From Variovorax boronicumulans (lineage in GTDB: Bacteria; Pseudomonadota; Gammaproteobacteria; Burkholderiales; Burkholderiaceae_C), in contig NZ_JARXVG010000012.1 in assembly GCF_029892485.1 (NCBI RefSeq), positions 175,781-239,780 on the forward strand: a stretch of DNA of 64,000 nucleotides. The letters are read 5' to 3'. Below, piece after piece: positions 7,582 to 16,448 of this stretch (position 1 is its first letter; every line of letters begins with the position of its first letter). Under the pieces are notes generated by a model that ran no database searches, was not told the DNA's origin, and was given only the letters and a program-made list of their open reading frames with translations. Position numbers and translations under genes: made by a program.

Positions 7582-9900
7582 TCAGGCCGGCAAGTCCAGA
7601 ACTTGCCGCGCGAGGATGTTGCGCTGTATCTCATTGGTGCCGCCGTAGATCATTGCGGCCGTCGAGCCGATGAGCGGAGACAGCACATTGAAGGTCTGCC
7701 CGTCGAGCACCTGGTCCCCCGCGACCGCGCCCTGCTCTTCGCCGGCCTCGACCAGCAGCGCACCGATGCGGTGGTAGGTCTCGCTCGCCCAGATCTTCAG
7801 CAGCGACACCGATGCGGGCAGCGGCTTGCCCGCGCGCACGATGTTGGCGAAGCTGGTGTAGGCGGCGGTCAGGTCGGCCACGTCGAGCCGGAGTGCCGCG
7901 AAGCGCTGCGCGAACACGGGCTCCGCGAACAGTCGCCGCGCCTCTGCGAGCCGCGCAAGCTGGCCCAGCGCGTACTGCGACTGCTTGGGGCTGCCGAGGA
8001 AGATGCGCTCGAAACCCAGCAGCGCCTTCGCGATCGTCCAGCCGCCATGCAGCTTGCCCACAAGGTTCTCGGCCGGCACGCGAACGTTGTCGAAGAACAC
8101 CTCGCAGAATTCGGGCTCGCCGGCCAGCGTGTGGATCGGCCGCACCGTGACGCCCGGCGTGCGCAGGTCGCACAGGAGGAAGCTGATGCCCTCTTGCTTC
8201 CGCGCGTCCTTGTCGGTGCGCACGAGCATGAAGATGTGGTTGGCGTCCTGCGCGAGCGTGGTCCAGATCTTCTGGCCGTTGACGATGAAGTGATCGCCCT
8301 CCGCATCGCGCCCCGCGATGGCCTCGGTGCGCAGGCCCGCGAGGTCGGAGCCGGCAACGGGCTCCGAATAGCCCTGGCACCACACGTTCTCGCCACTCAG
8401 GATGCGCGGCAGAAAGCGCTGCTGCTGCTCCGGCGTGCCGTGCTGGATGAGCAGCGGCCCGATCATCACGATGCCCTGGTCGGGCGCGCGCGCCACGCCG
8501 TATTGCTCCAGTTCCTCGATCCACGCGATGAGCTTGTCGGCCGGCAGGCCCATGCCGCCATGCGCCTCGGGCCAGGCCGGGGCGATCCAGCCCTGCGCGG
8601 ACAGCGTGAGATACCAGTCGCGCATCTCGCTCCATCGCGCGCGGTGCGAGAGATAGCGCAGTTCCTGCGGATAGCGCTGCTGCAGGAAGCCGCGCACCAT
8701 GCGGCGGAACTCGGCCTCGGGCATGGCGGACCAGTCGGCGGTGCGGGGGAATTCACCGGTCCATGCGGTGGTGCCTGTCGTTGCTTCGCTTTCGCCTGCG
8801 AGCAAGCCATGTCGATGCTGATGCGCAGTGACGTTGCCCAGCCACGCCGAGAGGCACAGCACGCGCTTGTAGAACAGGCTCAGGTCGCATTCCTGCGTGT
8901 AGCCGATGGCACCGTGCAATTGCACGGAGGTGCGCGAGGCCTGCAGCGCGGCCGCCGTGCAGCGCGCGTTGGCTCGGCTCGCCTCGGCTTCGAGCCTCTC
9001 CGTGGAAATCTCTTGCGCGGCCAGCGCGATCACTTCGTTCAGCGTCGCATGCGCCAGCTCCAGGTGGATGAACATGTCGACGCAGCGGTGCTGCAGGGCC
9101 TGGAAGCTGCCGATGGGCTTTCCGAACTGCGAGCGGGTGCGCAGGTAGGCCAGCGTCTGGGCGAGCATCGCCTGCCCTGCGCCCAGCAGTTCGGCCGCCT
9201 GCAGGATCTGGCCGGCCGCGAGCGCACCGCGCAGCGCGTCCTGCGCGGCGGGCCCTTCGGCCAGCACCGCATCGGGCGGCAACACGACCTGTTCGAAGCG
9301 CAGGCTCGACGCCTGCCCGCCATCGACCAGGGGCACCACGGTTTCGCTCACGCCTTCGGTGCCGCGCGGCACCCAGAGGATCACCGCATCGTCATCGCCG
9401 CGCGCCGACACCAGCCAGCCGCTGGCGGCCGCACCGGGCAGCACCATGAGTTTTTCGCCCTGCAGCAGCACGTTGCCGGCGCGCCTTTCGCAACCGCAGG
9501 CAAGCGGCACTGCACTCAGATCACCGGCGCTCTCCTGCCACGCCAGTGCGGGCAGGCTGCGGCCTGCGATCAGGTCAGAGAGCAATACACGAGCGGCGGC
9601 CGTATCCAGGCGCGCCAGCAGCAACGCGCTGAGGCCGGCCACGGCCAGCAGCGGCTCGGGCGCCGCATGCTCGCCAGCGGCGCGAAGGATTTCTGCAGCG
9701 CCATCGAGTTCCAGCCCGAGGCCGCCCGCGGATTCGGGTGCCAGCATGCCCGTCCAGCCCAGCTCCGCGAGCGCGCTCCAGCCCTGCGCTTCGCGGGCAT
9801 CGGGCTGCTCCAGCAACGCACGCCGCCTTTGCGTGGCGCGGCTGCGCACGAAGTAGTCGAGCGCCGCTTCGCGCATTGCCGAGAGTGATTCGATGTCCAT
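7582..9900 (-). CDS. Fused double-domain acyl-CoA dehydrogenase
   Basis: A 772-residue protein with two acyl-CoA dehydrogenase domains in one uninterrupted frame. Residues 1 to ~355 form a divergent domain (IGYTQECDLSLFYKR resembles the C-terminal ACAD signature). After a short linker, residues ~385-772 form a complete domain with CQGYSEPVAGSDLAGL, FIVNGQKIWTT and an ending IYGGTNEIQRNILARQVL. The order small-subunit-like then large-subunit-like mirrors the separate PimD/PimC-type pair at 45921-48230, with order reversed. It oxidises an acyl-CoA to the enoyl-CoA with FAD. The start at 9900 was chosen because the family sequence begins there. It is the first gene of the minus arm of the divergent cluster. 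Confidence 0.88.
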   Translation of the reverse strand: MDIESLSAMREAALDYFVRSRATQRRRALLEQPDAREAQGWSALAELGWTGMLAPESAGGLGLELDGAAEILRAAGEHAAPEPLLAVAGLSALLLARLDTAAARVLLSDLIAGRSLPALAWQESAGDLSAVPLACGCERRAGNVLLQGEKLMVLPGAAASGWLVSARGDDDAVILWVPRGTEGVSETVVPLVDGGQASSLRFEQVVLPPDAVLAEGPAAQDALRGALAAGQILQAAELLGAGQAMLAQTLAYLRTRSQFGKPIGSFQALQHRCVDMFIHLELAHATLNEVIALAAQEISTERLEAEASRANARCTAAALQASRTSVQLHGAIGYTQECDLSLFYKRVLCLSAWLGNVTAHQHRHGLLAGESEATTGTTAWTGEFPRTADWSAMPEAEFRRMVRGFLQQRYPQELRYLSHRARWSEMRDWYLTLSAQGWIAPAWPEAHGGMGLPADKLIAWIEELEQYGVARAPDQGIVMIGPLLIQHGTPEQQQRFLPRILSGENVWCQGYSEPVAGSDLAGLRTEAIAGRDAEGDHFIVNGQKIWTTLAQDANHIFMLVRTDKDARKQEGISFLLCDLRTPGVTVRPIHTLAGEPEFCEVFFDNVRVPAENLVGKLHGGWTIAKALLGFERIFLGSPKQSQYALGQLARLAEARRLFAEPVFAQRFAALRLDVADLTAAYTSFANIVRAGKPLPASVSLLKIWASETYHRIGALLVEAGEEQGAVAGDQVLDGQTFNVLSPLIGSTAAMIYGGTNEIQRNILARQVLDLPA

Positions 9901-9931
9901 GGCCGCAGCGTGGCAGAAGACCGCGGCGGGC

Positions 9932-9947
9932 GGCATTTGCATTTGCC
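9932..9947. promoter_or_regulatory. Candidate operator in the divergent promoter region
   Basis: The 106-base gap between the two divergent catabolic arms holds an imperfect palindrome GGCATTTGCATTTGCC with two direct ATTTGC units. LysR-type regulators bind T-N11-A palindromes in such gaps, and a LysR gene closes the plus arm at 13577-14467. The spacing fits, but the link is inference. Confidence 0.3.
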
Positions 9948-10006
9948 GAAGGGAGGGTTTCGCAATCACGGAGCCACCTCGCGCGAGACAGGACTAGTCT
10001 AGGCAC

Positions 10007-10789
10007 ATGACCAAGATCAAGAAATCCCTGCACACCGAGCTGGGCCACAGCACCCCCGACAGGATCACCGTGCGCGGGCGCGACCTGCCCTCGGAAATTC
10101 TCGGCCACCTGAACCTCGGCGACATGGCCTTCCTGGAGCTCACGGGGCGCATTCCGACGCCGCAGGAGTCCATCACCTTCAATGCCATCGTCGTGACGCT
10201 GGTCGAGCATGGCGTGACGCCGAGCGCGCTGGCTGCACGCCTTACCTACGCAGGCGCACCCGAAGCGTTGCAGGCGGCAGTGGCCGCGGGCCTGTGCGGT
10301 CTGGGCACGGTGTTCGTCGGCAGCACCGAAGGCGCCGCGAAGATGCTGTACGAGGCCATTCCCTTCGGCGAGAAGCCGAACCGTCCCCTCGCCGACATCG
10401 CGAAGGACATCGTGGCCGACCACCGTGCGCGCAAGCAGATCGTGCCCGGCCTGGGCCATCCGCTGCACAAGCCCATCGATCCGCGCACGCCGCGCCTGTT
10501 CCAGATCGCGGCGGAAAACGGCCTCTCCACCCACTATGTCGCGCTGATGCAGGCGGTGCAGGGCGAAGCCGAGCGCGTCTCGGGCAAGTCGCTGCCGATC
10601 AATGCCACCGGCGCCATCGGCGCGATCGCCGCCGAGTTCGGGTTCCCCTGGAAGATCATCCGCGGCATCGGCGTGATGGCGCGCGCCATCGGCCTGGTGG
10701 GCCACATCCTGGAGGAGATCGACGACCCGATGGCCATCGAGATCTGGCAACGCGTAGAGAAGGAAGCCGGCGGCCCCCGCCAGGATTGA
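10007..10789 (+). CDS. Citryl-CoA lyase-like protein (citrate synthase superfamily)
   Basis: A 260-residue protein homologous to the small citrate-synthase-fold proteins annotated as citryl-CoA lyase. It is far shorter than citrate synthase (~430). GLGHPLHKP near 146-154 corresponds to a citrate synthase active-site histidine loop; ILGHLNLGDMAFLELTGR and GAIGAIAAEFGFPW are typical of this subfamily. Known members cleave citryl-CoA to acetyl-CoA and oxaloacetate; many in catabolic clusters have no proven substrate. It leads the plus-strand arm and ends 6 bases before the acyl-CoA dehydrogenase start. A retro-Claisen cleavage of a hydroxyacyl-CoA made by its neighbours is the likely role. Confidence 0.78.
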   Translation: MTKIKKSLHTELGHSTPDRITVRGRDLPSEILGHLNLGDMAFLELTGRIPTPQESITFNAIVVTLVEHGVTPSALAARLTYAGAPEALQAAVAAGLCGLGTVFVGSTEGAAKMLYEAIPFGEKPNRPLADIAKDIVADHRARKQIVPGLGHPLHKPIDPRTPRLFQIAAENGLSTHYVALMQAVQGEAERVSGKSLPINATGAIGAIAAEFGFPWKIIRGIGVMARAIGLVGHILEEIDDPMAIEIWQRVEKEAGGPRQD

Positions 10790-10795
10790 ACGACG

Positions 10796-11959
10796 ATGAA
10801 CAACGCCAACGACTCCCAGTTCCCTGACATCCGCGACGCGGTGCGCGACCTGTGCGCGCAGTTCCCCAACGAGTACTTCCGCAAGATCGACGAGGCCCGC
10901 GGCTACCCCGCCGAATTCGTCGATGCGCTCACCAAGGCCGGCTGGATGGCAGCGCTGATTCCGCAGGAGTACGGCGGCTCGGGCCTGGGCCTCACCGAAG
11001 CCTCGGTGATCATGGAAGAGATCAACCGCTGCGGCGGCAACTCCGGCGCCTGCCACGGCCAGATGTACAACATGGGCACGCTGCTGCGCCATGGCAGCGA
11101 AGCGCAGAAGCGAGAGTACCTGCCGCGCATCGCCACCGGCGAGCTGCGTCTGCAGTCGATGGGCGTGACCGAGCCCAGCACGGGCACCGACACCACCAAG
11201 ATCAAGACCACCGCGGTGAAGAAGGGCGACCGCTACGTCATCAACGGCCAGAAGGTGTGGATCTCGCGCATCCAGCACTCGGACCTGATGATCCTGCTCG
11301 CGCGCACCACGCCGCTCGCGGATGTGAAGAAGAAATCCGAGGGCATGTCGATCTTCATCGTCGATTTGCGCGAGGCCATCGGGAAGGGCATGACGGTGCG
11401 GCCGATCCTCAACATGGTCAACCACGAGACTAACGAACTGTTCTTCGAGAACCTCGAGATCCCGGCCGAGAACCTGATCGGCGTGGAAGGCCAGGGCTTC
11501 AAGTACATCCTGGACGGCCTCAACGCCGAGCGCACGCTGATCGCGGCCGAATGCATCGGCGATGGCTACTGGTTCATCGACAAGGTGACGGCGTACACGA
11601 AGGAGCGCGTCGTCTTCGGCCGGCCCATCGGCCAGAACCAGGGCGTGCAGTTCCCGATTGCCGAGGCGTTCATCGAGATCGAAGCAGCCAACCTCATGCG
11701 CTACGAAGCCTGCCGCCTGTTCGATGCGCACCAGCCCTGCGGCGCGCAGGCCAACATGGCGAAGTACCTCGCGGCCAAGGCGAGCTGGGAGGCGGCCAAT
11801 GCGTGCCTTCAGTTCCACGGCGGCTTCGGCTTCGCCTGCGAATACGACATCGAACGCAAGTTCCGCGAGACGCGGCTCTACCAGGTCGCGCCGATCTCGA
11901 CCAATCTCATCCTGAGCTACGTGGCCGAACACATGCTCGGCCTTCCACGCTCGTTCTGA
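10796..11959 (+). CDS. Acyl-CoA dehydrogenase
   Basis: FAD-dependent alpha,beta-dehydrogenation of an acyl-CoA. The 387-residue protein has the full family layout: LIPQEYGGSGLG near 60, the flavin-binding MGVTEPSTGTD segment near 121, RYVINGQKVWISR, and a C-terminal QFHGGFGFACEYDIERKFRE region. In the usual QLHGG-G motif the second position is Phe here. The glutamate in AERTLIAAECIG occupies the region of the isovaleryl-CoA-type catalytic base. It is cotranscribed with the citryl-CoA-lyase-like gene (6-base gap) and the MmgE/PrpD gene (14-base gap). The specific substrate is not evident. Confidence 0.9.
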   Translation: MNNANDSQFPDIRDAVRDLCAQFPNEYFRKIDEARGYPAEFVDALTKAGWMAALIPQEYGGSGLGLTEASVIMEEINRCGGNSGACHGQMYNMGTLLRHGSEAQKREYLPRIATGELRLQSMGVTEPSTGTDTTKIKTTAVKKGDRYVINGQKVWISRIQHSDLMILLARTTPLADVKKKSEGMSIFIVDLREAIGKGMTVRPILNMVNHETNELFFENLEIPAENLIGVEGQGFKYILDGLNAERTLIAAECIGDGYWFIDKVTAYTKERVVFGRPIGQNQGVQFPIAEAFIEIEAANLMRYEACRLFDAHQPCGAQANMAKYLAAKASWEAANACLQFHGGFGFACEYDIERKFRETRLYQVAPISTNLILSYVAEHMLGLPRSF

Positions 11960-11973
11960 AGGGACCCGCCCTC

Positions 11974-13335
11974 ATGACCGATTCGAACCACCCCAGCAAG
12001 GTGCTCGCCTCCTTCGCCGCCGACCTGAAGTTCGCGGCCATTCCCGCCCCCGTGCTGCGCCGCACCGAAGACCTGATCCTCGACTGGCTGGGCTCGGTGC
12101 TCGCGGCCCGCACCGCGCGACCGATACGCAGCATCGAGCGCTTCGCGCAGATGATGGGGCCCGCCGATGGGCCGAGTGAAATACTGACTTCGCGCTGCAC
12201 CAGCTCGCCGCTGTTCGCCACGCTTGTGAATGCCGCGGCCTCGCACTTTGTGGAACAAGACGATGTGCACAACGGCTCGGTGTTTCATCCGGCGGCCGTG
12301 GTCATCGCGCCCGCACTTGCTGTGGCGCAGAGCATCGGCGCGAGCGGCGCGCAACTGCTGACCGCCGTGGTTGCCGGCTACGAGGTCGGCATCCGTGTCG
12401 GCGAGTTCCTGGGGCGCTCGCACTACAAGACTTTCCACACTACCGCGACGGCGGGCACGATCGCGGCCGCTGCGGCAGTCGGCCGTCTGCTCGACCTCAC
12501 GCCGCAACAGATGCTGCACGCCTTCGGTTCGGCCGGAACGCAATCGGCCGGTGTGTGGGAGTTCCTGCGCGATGCGGCCGATTCCAAGCAGCTGCATTGC
12601 GCGCACGCCGCGGCGAGTGGCTTGATGTCGGCCTACCTCGCACAGGATGGCTTCACCGGTGCGGCAAAAATCCTCGAAGGCGCGCAGGGCCTGGGCGTCG
12701 GCATGTCGAGCGACGCCGATCCGGCGAAGCTCACTGACGGTCTCGGCACTCGCTGGGCTCTGGCGGAAACCTCCTTCAAGTACCACGCTTCCTGCCGCCA
12801 TACCCACCCCGCCGCGGACGCGCTGCTGGATGTGATGACGAAGAACAAGCTCAAGCACAGCGACATTGCCAGCGTGACCACGCATGTGCACCAGGGCGCC
12901 ATCGACGTGCTGGGCCGAGTGGCTGTGCCCGCGACGGTGCACCAGGGCAAGTTCTCGATGGGCACGGTGCTCGGCCTGATCGCAGTGCACGGCCGCGCAG
13001 GCCTGGGCGAATTCGACCGCGACTTTCTAGCCCCCGAGGTCGCCGGCTTCCGCGACAAGGTGACGATGCAACTCGACACCGAAGTCGACACCGCCTACCC
13101 CGCCCGCTGGATCGGCAAGGTCAGCGTCGAGACCGCCGACGGCCGCACGCTGCAGGGCCGCGTCGACGAGCCCAAGGGCGACCCCGGGAACACCCTGAGC
13201 CGCGAGGAAATCGAAGACAAGATGCAGCGCCTCGCGCACTACGGCGAAGGCGCCACCACAGAAGAAGCCAACGCCATGTGCCAACGCATCTGGCAACTCG
13301 CCACCACACCCCAAGTGGGCCGCTGGCTCCCCTGA
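11974..13335 (+). CDS. MmgE/PrpD family protein
   Basis: A 453-residue member of the MmgE/PrpD family, which includes 2-methylcitrate dehydratase, cis-aconitate decarboxylase and an iminodisuccinate epimerase. Family landmarks are VAGYEVGIRVGEFLG, FHTTATAGTIAAAAA, then FKYHASCRHTHPAADALLD, where a conserved K-x-HxxCRxxH segment lines the active site. Dehydration, decarboxylation or epimerisation of a polycarboxylic acid are the possible reactions. The ATG at 11974 follows the acyl-CoA dehydrogenase stop by 14 bases. The last ~30 codons shift towards A/C third positions, close to the structured repeat at 13360. Confidence 0.88.
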   Translation: MTDSNHPSKVLASFAADLKFAAIPAPVLRRTEDLILDWLGSVLAARTARPIRSIERFAQMMGPADGPSEILTSRCTSSPLFATLVNAAASHFVEQDDVHNGSVFHPAAVVIAPALAVAQSIGASGAQLLTAVVAGYEVGIRVGEFLGRSHYKTFHTTATAGTIAAAAAVGRLLDLTPQQMLHAFGSAGTQSAGVWEFLRDAADSKQLHCAHAAASGLMSAYLAQDGFTGAAKILEGAQGLGVGMSSDADPAKLTDGLGTRWALAETSFKYHASCRHTHPAADALLDVMTKNKLKHSDIASVTTHVHQGAIDVLGRVAVPATVHQGKFSMGTVLGLIAVHGRAGLGEFDRDFLAPEVAGFRDKVTMQLDTEVDTAYPARWIGKVSVETADGRTLQGRVDEPKGDPGNTLSREEIEDKMQRLAHYGEGATTEEANAMCQRIWQLATTPQVGRWLP

Positions 13336-13359
13336 CGACAGCTTCAAAACCCAAACGAG

Positions 13360-13543
13360 CCCGGTCTGCGGTGCGGCGCAGCCGGCCCCTCTGCGCCGCC
13401 GAGGAGCGCAGCGTTTCGCGGATCAGGGCTTGCAGCTGTTTGAGCCGAAGGCGAGTTCTGCAAGACCCCGCGAAACGCGAGCACCGCAGGGAAGCCCGAA
13501 GGGCCGGCACAGTGGGGCCGGCTGCGCCGCACCGCAGACCGGG
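13360..13543 (+). repeat. Structured intergenic repeat, copy 1 (reference orientation)
   Basis: A 184-base element between two convergent genes. Its ends, 13360-13389 and 13514-13543, are perfect 30-base inverted repeats. Inside, 13411-13421 pairs perfectly with 13468-13478 (11 bp), and 13429-13435 with 13458-13464 (7 bp), giving three nested stems. Copies 2 and 3 in this window share the core words GATCAGGGCT, CTGTTTGAGC and AGACCCCGC, and AGGGAAGCCCGAAGGGCC, but differ in the stems with compensating changes. Short open frames through it are by-products of the repeat. It could act as a structured RNA, a bidirectional terminator or a DNA cruciform. Confidence 0.88.
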
Positions 13544-13576
13544 CGGCACCCCGAACAAGGCCCTGAACAGCAGCGC

Positions 13577-14467
13577 CTAAGGTGCGACGAGATGATCGAA
13601 CAACTCGCGCGCAGAAGCCGGCAACTGATCCCGACTGCGAGCAATGAGCTTGAGCGCCCGCTCCGCCCACGCATCACTGAGCGCAACAGTAGAGATCCGC
13701 ATCGCCATTGAAAGCCGCTGCGCAGAAGAAGCCGGCAACACACCGACCCCCACACCCGCTTCGATCATCAGGCAGATCGCTTCGAAGCTGCTGACTTGGA
13801 TGCGCGGATTGAAACCCCGCCCCGCCAGCTCCGCGCGGCGTTGCAAGAACCGATGGATGGCGCTGCCATGGTGCAGCCCCACATGCTGCTCATCGAGCGT
13901 GTCGGCAAAAGCCACCGATGGCGCGCCCGCCAGGTGATGCGCCTTCGGCACCACCAGCACCAGCTGGTTGCTGCCGAACGCGCGCGCATCGAAATCGCCC
14001 GTGTGCACGTCGCCTGCGAGGATGCCGATGTCGGCCTCGCCATCGGCCACCGCGCGCACGATTTCCTCGCTCAGGTACTCGCGCAGATCCACCTGCACGG
14101 CCGGGTGCTGCGTCAGAAAACCCGCGAGCTTCTGCGGCAGGTATTCGGTGATCGACGTGGTGTTGGCGAACACCCGCACATGGCCCTTGATGCCCTTGCC
14201 GAAGTCCTGCATGTCGCAGCGCAGGTGCTCCATCTGCTGCATCACGCGCTTGGCGTGATAGAGCACCGCCTGCCCCGCGGCCGTGAGGCTCACGCCCTGC
14301 GCACTGCGGTGCAGCAGCTTGCCGCCCACGGCCTCTTCCATCTGCTTGATGCGCGTGGAGGCGGCAGCCAGCGAGATGCACGCCTTCTCCGCGCCGCGCG
14401 TGAGGCTGCGCGCATCCGCCACGTAGACGAACAGTTTCAGGTCGAACAGGTCGAAATGCAGGTTCAC
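13577..14467 (-). CDS. LysR-family transcriptional regulator
   Basis: A 296-residue LysR regulator. The N-terminal winged helix-turn-helix spans about residues 3-62 (LFVYVADARSLTRGAEKACISLAAASTRI split over the recognition helix), followed by a substrate-binding-like effector domain from residue ~90. The start is a GTG at 14467 without a convincing Shine-Dalgarno sequence; no better in-frame start is present. It faces the MmgE/PrpD gene across repeat copy 1 and is the only regulator next to the 5-13 kb catabolic cluster, so it probably controls the divergent promoter region at 9901-10006. The last ~60 codons are unusually rich in G and T at third positions. Confidence 0.88.
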   Translation of the reverse strand: MNLHFDLFDLKLFVYVADARSLTRGAEKACISLAAASTRIKQMEEAVGGKLLHRSAQGVSLTAAGQAVLYHAKRVMQQMEHLRCDMQDFGKGIKGHVRVFANTTSITEYLPQKLAGFLTQHPAVQVDLREYLSEEIVRAVADGEADIGILAGDVHTGDFDARAFGSNQLVLVVPKAHHLAGAPSVAFADTLDEQHVGLHHGSAIHRFLQRRAELAGRGFNPRIQVSSFEAICLMIEAGVGVGVLPASSAQRLSMAMRISTVALSDAWAERALKLIARSRDQLPASARELFDHLVAP

Positions 14468-14554
14468 CGGGCGGGCATGAAGGGAGCGGGAGGAAGGTGC
14501 ATTGTCCGGCGAACGGCGCCGCCCGCATCCGCTTGCGGGTTTGTCCTCATGCCC

Positions 14555-15460
14555 TCAAACCGGGTCCCAGCTGAACACGTCCGCCGAGCGGTCCAGCGGG
14601 TAGAAGCTCGCGCGCATCGCAGGCATGGCGTGCTCGGCAATGCTCTGCGGCGTCCAGCCTTCGGAGCGATGCACCGAGCGCACCGGCCGCGGCTGGCTGA
14701 TGAGCGAGATCTCGTTGTTGCGCACCGAGAAGATCTGCCCGTTGACCGCGCTCGCCGCATCGCTCGCCAGGTACACCGCGAGCGGCGCGACCTTGGCCGG
14801 CGTCATCTGCTTGATCTTGTCGACGCGGGCGCGCTGCTCGTCGGTGTCGGTGGGAATCGCGCCGATCATGCGGCTCCACGCGAAGGGCGCGATGCAGTTG
14901 GAGCGCACGTTGAACTTCAGCATGTCGAGCGCGATGGACTTCGACAGCGCCACGATGCCCAGCTTGGCCGCCGCGTAGTTGGCCTGCCCGAAGTTGCCAA
15001 TGAGGCCCGAGGTCGAGGTCATGTGCACCATCGCGCCGGCGTTCTGCTCCTTGAAGTGCGTCGCGGCCGCGCGGCTCACGTAGTAGGCGCCGTAGAGGTG
15101 CACCTTGAGCACCGCGTCCCATTCGTCTACCGACATCTTGTGGAAGAAGCGATCGCGCAGGATGCCGGCGTTGTTGACCACTGCATCGATGCGGCCGAAG
15201 CTTTCGACGGCGCATTCGACGATGCGCGCGGCGCTTGCGGCGTCGGCCACGCTGTCGGTGTTGGGCACGGCCTCGCCGCCCGCGGCGCGGATCTCGTCTA
15301 CCACCTGTTGCGCAGGGCCGGCACTGCCACCGCCGCCATCGAGCGCGGCACCGATGTCATTGACCACCACTCTTGCGCCGTTCTTGGCCATGGCCAGCGC
15401 GATGTCGCGCCCGATGCCACCGCCCGCGCCGGTGACGACGACCGCTTTTCCTTCAACCAT
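14555..15460 (-). CDS. Short-chain dehydrogenase, HSD17B4/multifunctional-enzyme type
   Basis: NAD(P)-dependent oxidoreductase of 301 residues. It has the Rossmann glycine motif TGAGGGIG at 10-17, NNAG at 96-99, a catalytic serine in the MTSTSG segment at 147-152 and the catalytic pair Tyr162/Lys166 in NYAAAKLG. The VVNDIGAALDG insertion and the long C-terminal tail with RPVRSVHRSEGW match the (3R)-hydroxyacyl-CoA dehydrogenase domain of peroxisomal multifunctional enzyme 2, so a hydroxyacyl-CoA is a likely substrate. It is not in the catabolic cluster proper, but lies next to its regulator on the same strand. Confidence 0.85.
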   Translation of the reverse strand: MVEGKAVVVTGAGGGIGRDIALAMAKNGARVVVNDIGAALDGGGGSAGPAQQVVDEIRAAGGEAVPNTDSVADAASAARIVECAVESFGRIDAVVNNAGILRDRFFHKMSVDEWDAVLKVHLYGAYYVSRAAATHFKEQNAGAMVHMTSTSGLIGNFGQANYAAAKLGIVALSKSIALDMLKFNVRSNCIAPFAWSRMIGAIPTDTDEQRARVDKIKQMTPAKVAPLAVYLASDAASAVNGQIFSVRNNEISLISQPRPVRSVHRSEGWTPQSIAEHAMPAMRASFYPLDRSADVFSWDPV

Positions 15461-15550
15461 GTTTGTCTCTGCTCCGGAGGTTCGACCGCAGGCTCGCGGG
15501 CCAACTCAGAATGCCACAGCGGGCACGCAGCGAGTTTCTGATTTCCGAAG

Positions 15551-15566
15551 AGGGGCTTCGCCCCCG
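15551..15566 (-). terminator. GC hairpin just after queF
   Basis: The bases GGGGCTTCGCCCC at 15552-15564 form a short GC stem with a TTCG-type loop, 9 bases past the queF stop. On the minus strand it is followed by TCTTC, a weak T tract. Position suggests a terminator; the weak T run keeps confidence low. Confidence 0.4.
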
Positions 15567-15572
15567 CTGTGC

Positions 15573-16448
15573 CTACTGCCGTGCGGTACGGATGTTCGCC
15601 GGCAGCGCCTGCGGCCAACTCGTGCGGAACGGATTGATATCGAGCCCGCCGCGCCGCGTGTACCGCGCATACACCGCCAGCTTGGTCGGTTTGCAGCGGC
15701 TCCAGATGTCCGTGAACATCCGCTCCGCGCAGGGCTCGTGGAACTCGTTGTGGTTGCGAAAGCTCACGATGTACGCGAGCAGCCCGGCCTGGTCGATGGG
15801 CGGGCCGCTGTAACGGATCTGCACGCTGCCCCAGTCGGGCTGGCCGGTGACGAGGCAGTTGCTTTTCAGAAGCCGGCTGGTGAGGGTTTCGTTCACATGC
15901 ACCTGCGTGGTGTCGCTCGACAGAAGCTCGGGCGCGGGCTGGTAGTGCGTGCACTCGATGTCGAGCCGGTCGAGGTCGAGGCCGTCGATCTCGTGCACCG
16001 GCTCGCGGTCGAACAGGTCTGGCGTGAGCAGCTTCACGCCGATGCCGGCCGACTGGTCGCTGCCGCGCCAGGCAGCTTCGGCCAGGTCGGTGCGCAGGTG
16101 CTCGCGCACGGCGTCGATGCTCGCGAAGGTGCTGTTGTTGAAACTGTTGAGGTACAGCTTGAACGACTTGCTTTCGATGATGTTGGGCGTTTCGCAGGGG
16201 ATGGTGAAGTGCGCAATGGCCAGCTGCGGCTTGCCGCGCGGGTTGAGCCAGCTCACCTCGAAGGCGGTCCAGAGGTCGGCGCCGAAGAACGGCAGCGCAT
16301 CGCTCCGGATGCCCATGGCCTCGCGCTGCGTGGCGCGGGCGATGGGGAAGAGCAGCGAAGGGTCGTATCTGTCGGCGTAGGCCGAGGCGCGGCCCAACTG
16401 CGATTGCTCGGGGGTGTTGGGGTTGTCGGGGTGGTTGTCGAGGCTCAT
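15573..16448 (-). CDS. queF: NADPH-dependent 7-cyano-7-deazaguanine reductase
   Basis: Reduces preQ0 to preQ1 in queuosine biosynthesis. The 291-residue length marks the long, two-lobed QueF class. SFKLYLNSFN and the ESKS loop (in NIIESKSF) are the family signature; the catalytic cysteine sits in IPCETPN, which forms the thioimide with preQ0. The C-terminal lobe carries FHEPCAERMFTDI. The ATG overlaps the stop of the upstream hydrolase gene in an ATGA, so the two are translationally coupled. It is the last gene of the four-gene yaaA operon. No queC, queD or queE gene is in the window. Confidence 0.95.
   Translation of the reverse strand: MSLDNHPDNPNTPEQSQLGRASAYADRYDPSLLFPIARATQREAMGIRSDALPFFGADLWTAFEVSWLNPRGKPQLAIAHFTIPCETPNIIESKSFKLYLNSFNNSTFASIDAVREHLRTDLAEAAWRGSDQSAGIGVKLLTPDLFDREPVHEIDGLDLDRLDIECTHYQPAPELLSSDTTQVHVNETLTSRLLKSNCLVTGQPDWGSVQIRYSGPPIDQAGLLAYIVSFRNHNEFHEPCAERMFTDIWSRCKPTKLAVYARYTRRGGLDINPFRTSWPQALPANIRTARQ

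Noticed and set aside
7543..9888. A ~780-codon plus-strand frame opposite the fused acyl-CoA dehydrogenase.
   Set aside because: Shadow of a gene with clear motifs; no homology-like segments.
7582..9900. Two separate acyl-CoA dehydrogenase genes joined by a sequencing error.
   Set aside because: The frame is continuous through a plausible linker with normal codon use, so a true fusion is simpler.
13360..13543. Interpretation of the structured repeat as a MITE.
   Set aside because: A MITE family keeps its terminal repeats in all copies; here the outer arms of copy 3 are unrelated to those of copies 1 and 2, and no target duplication is seen.
13423..13755. Several small open frames across repeat copy 1 with Ser/Arg/Cys-rich products.
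   Set aside because: They are translations of the palindromic repeat and recur at the other copies in different frames, without a ribosome site.
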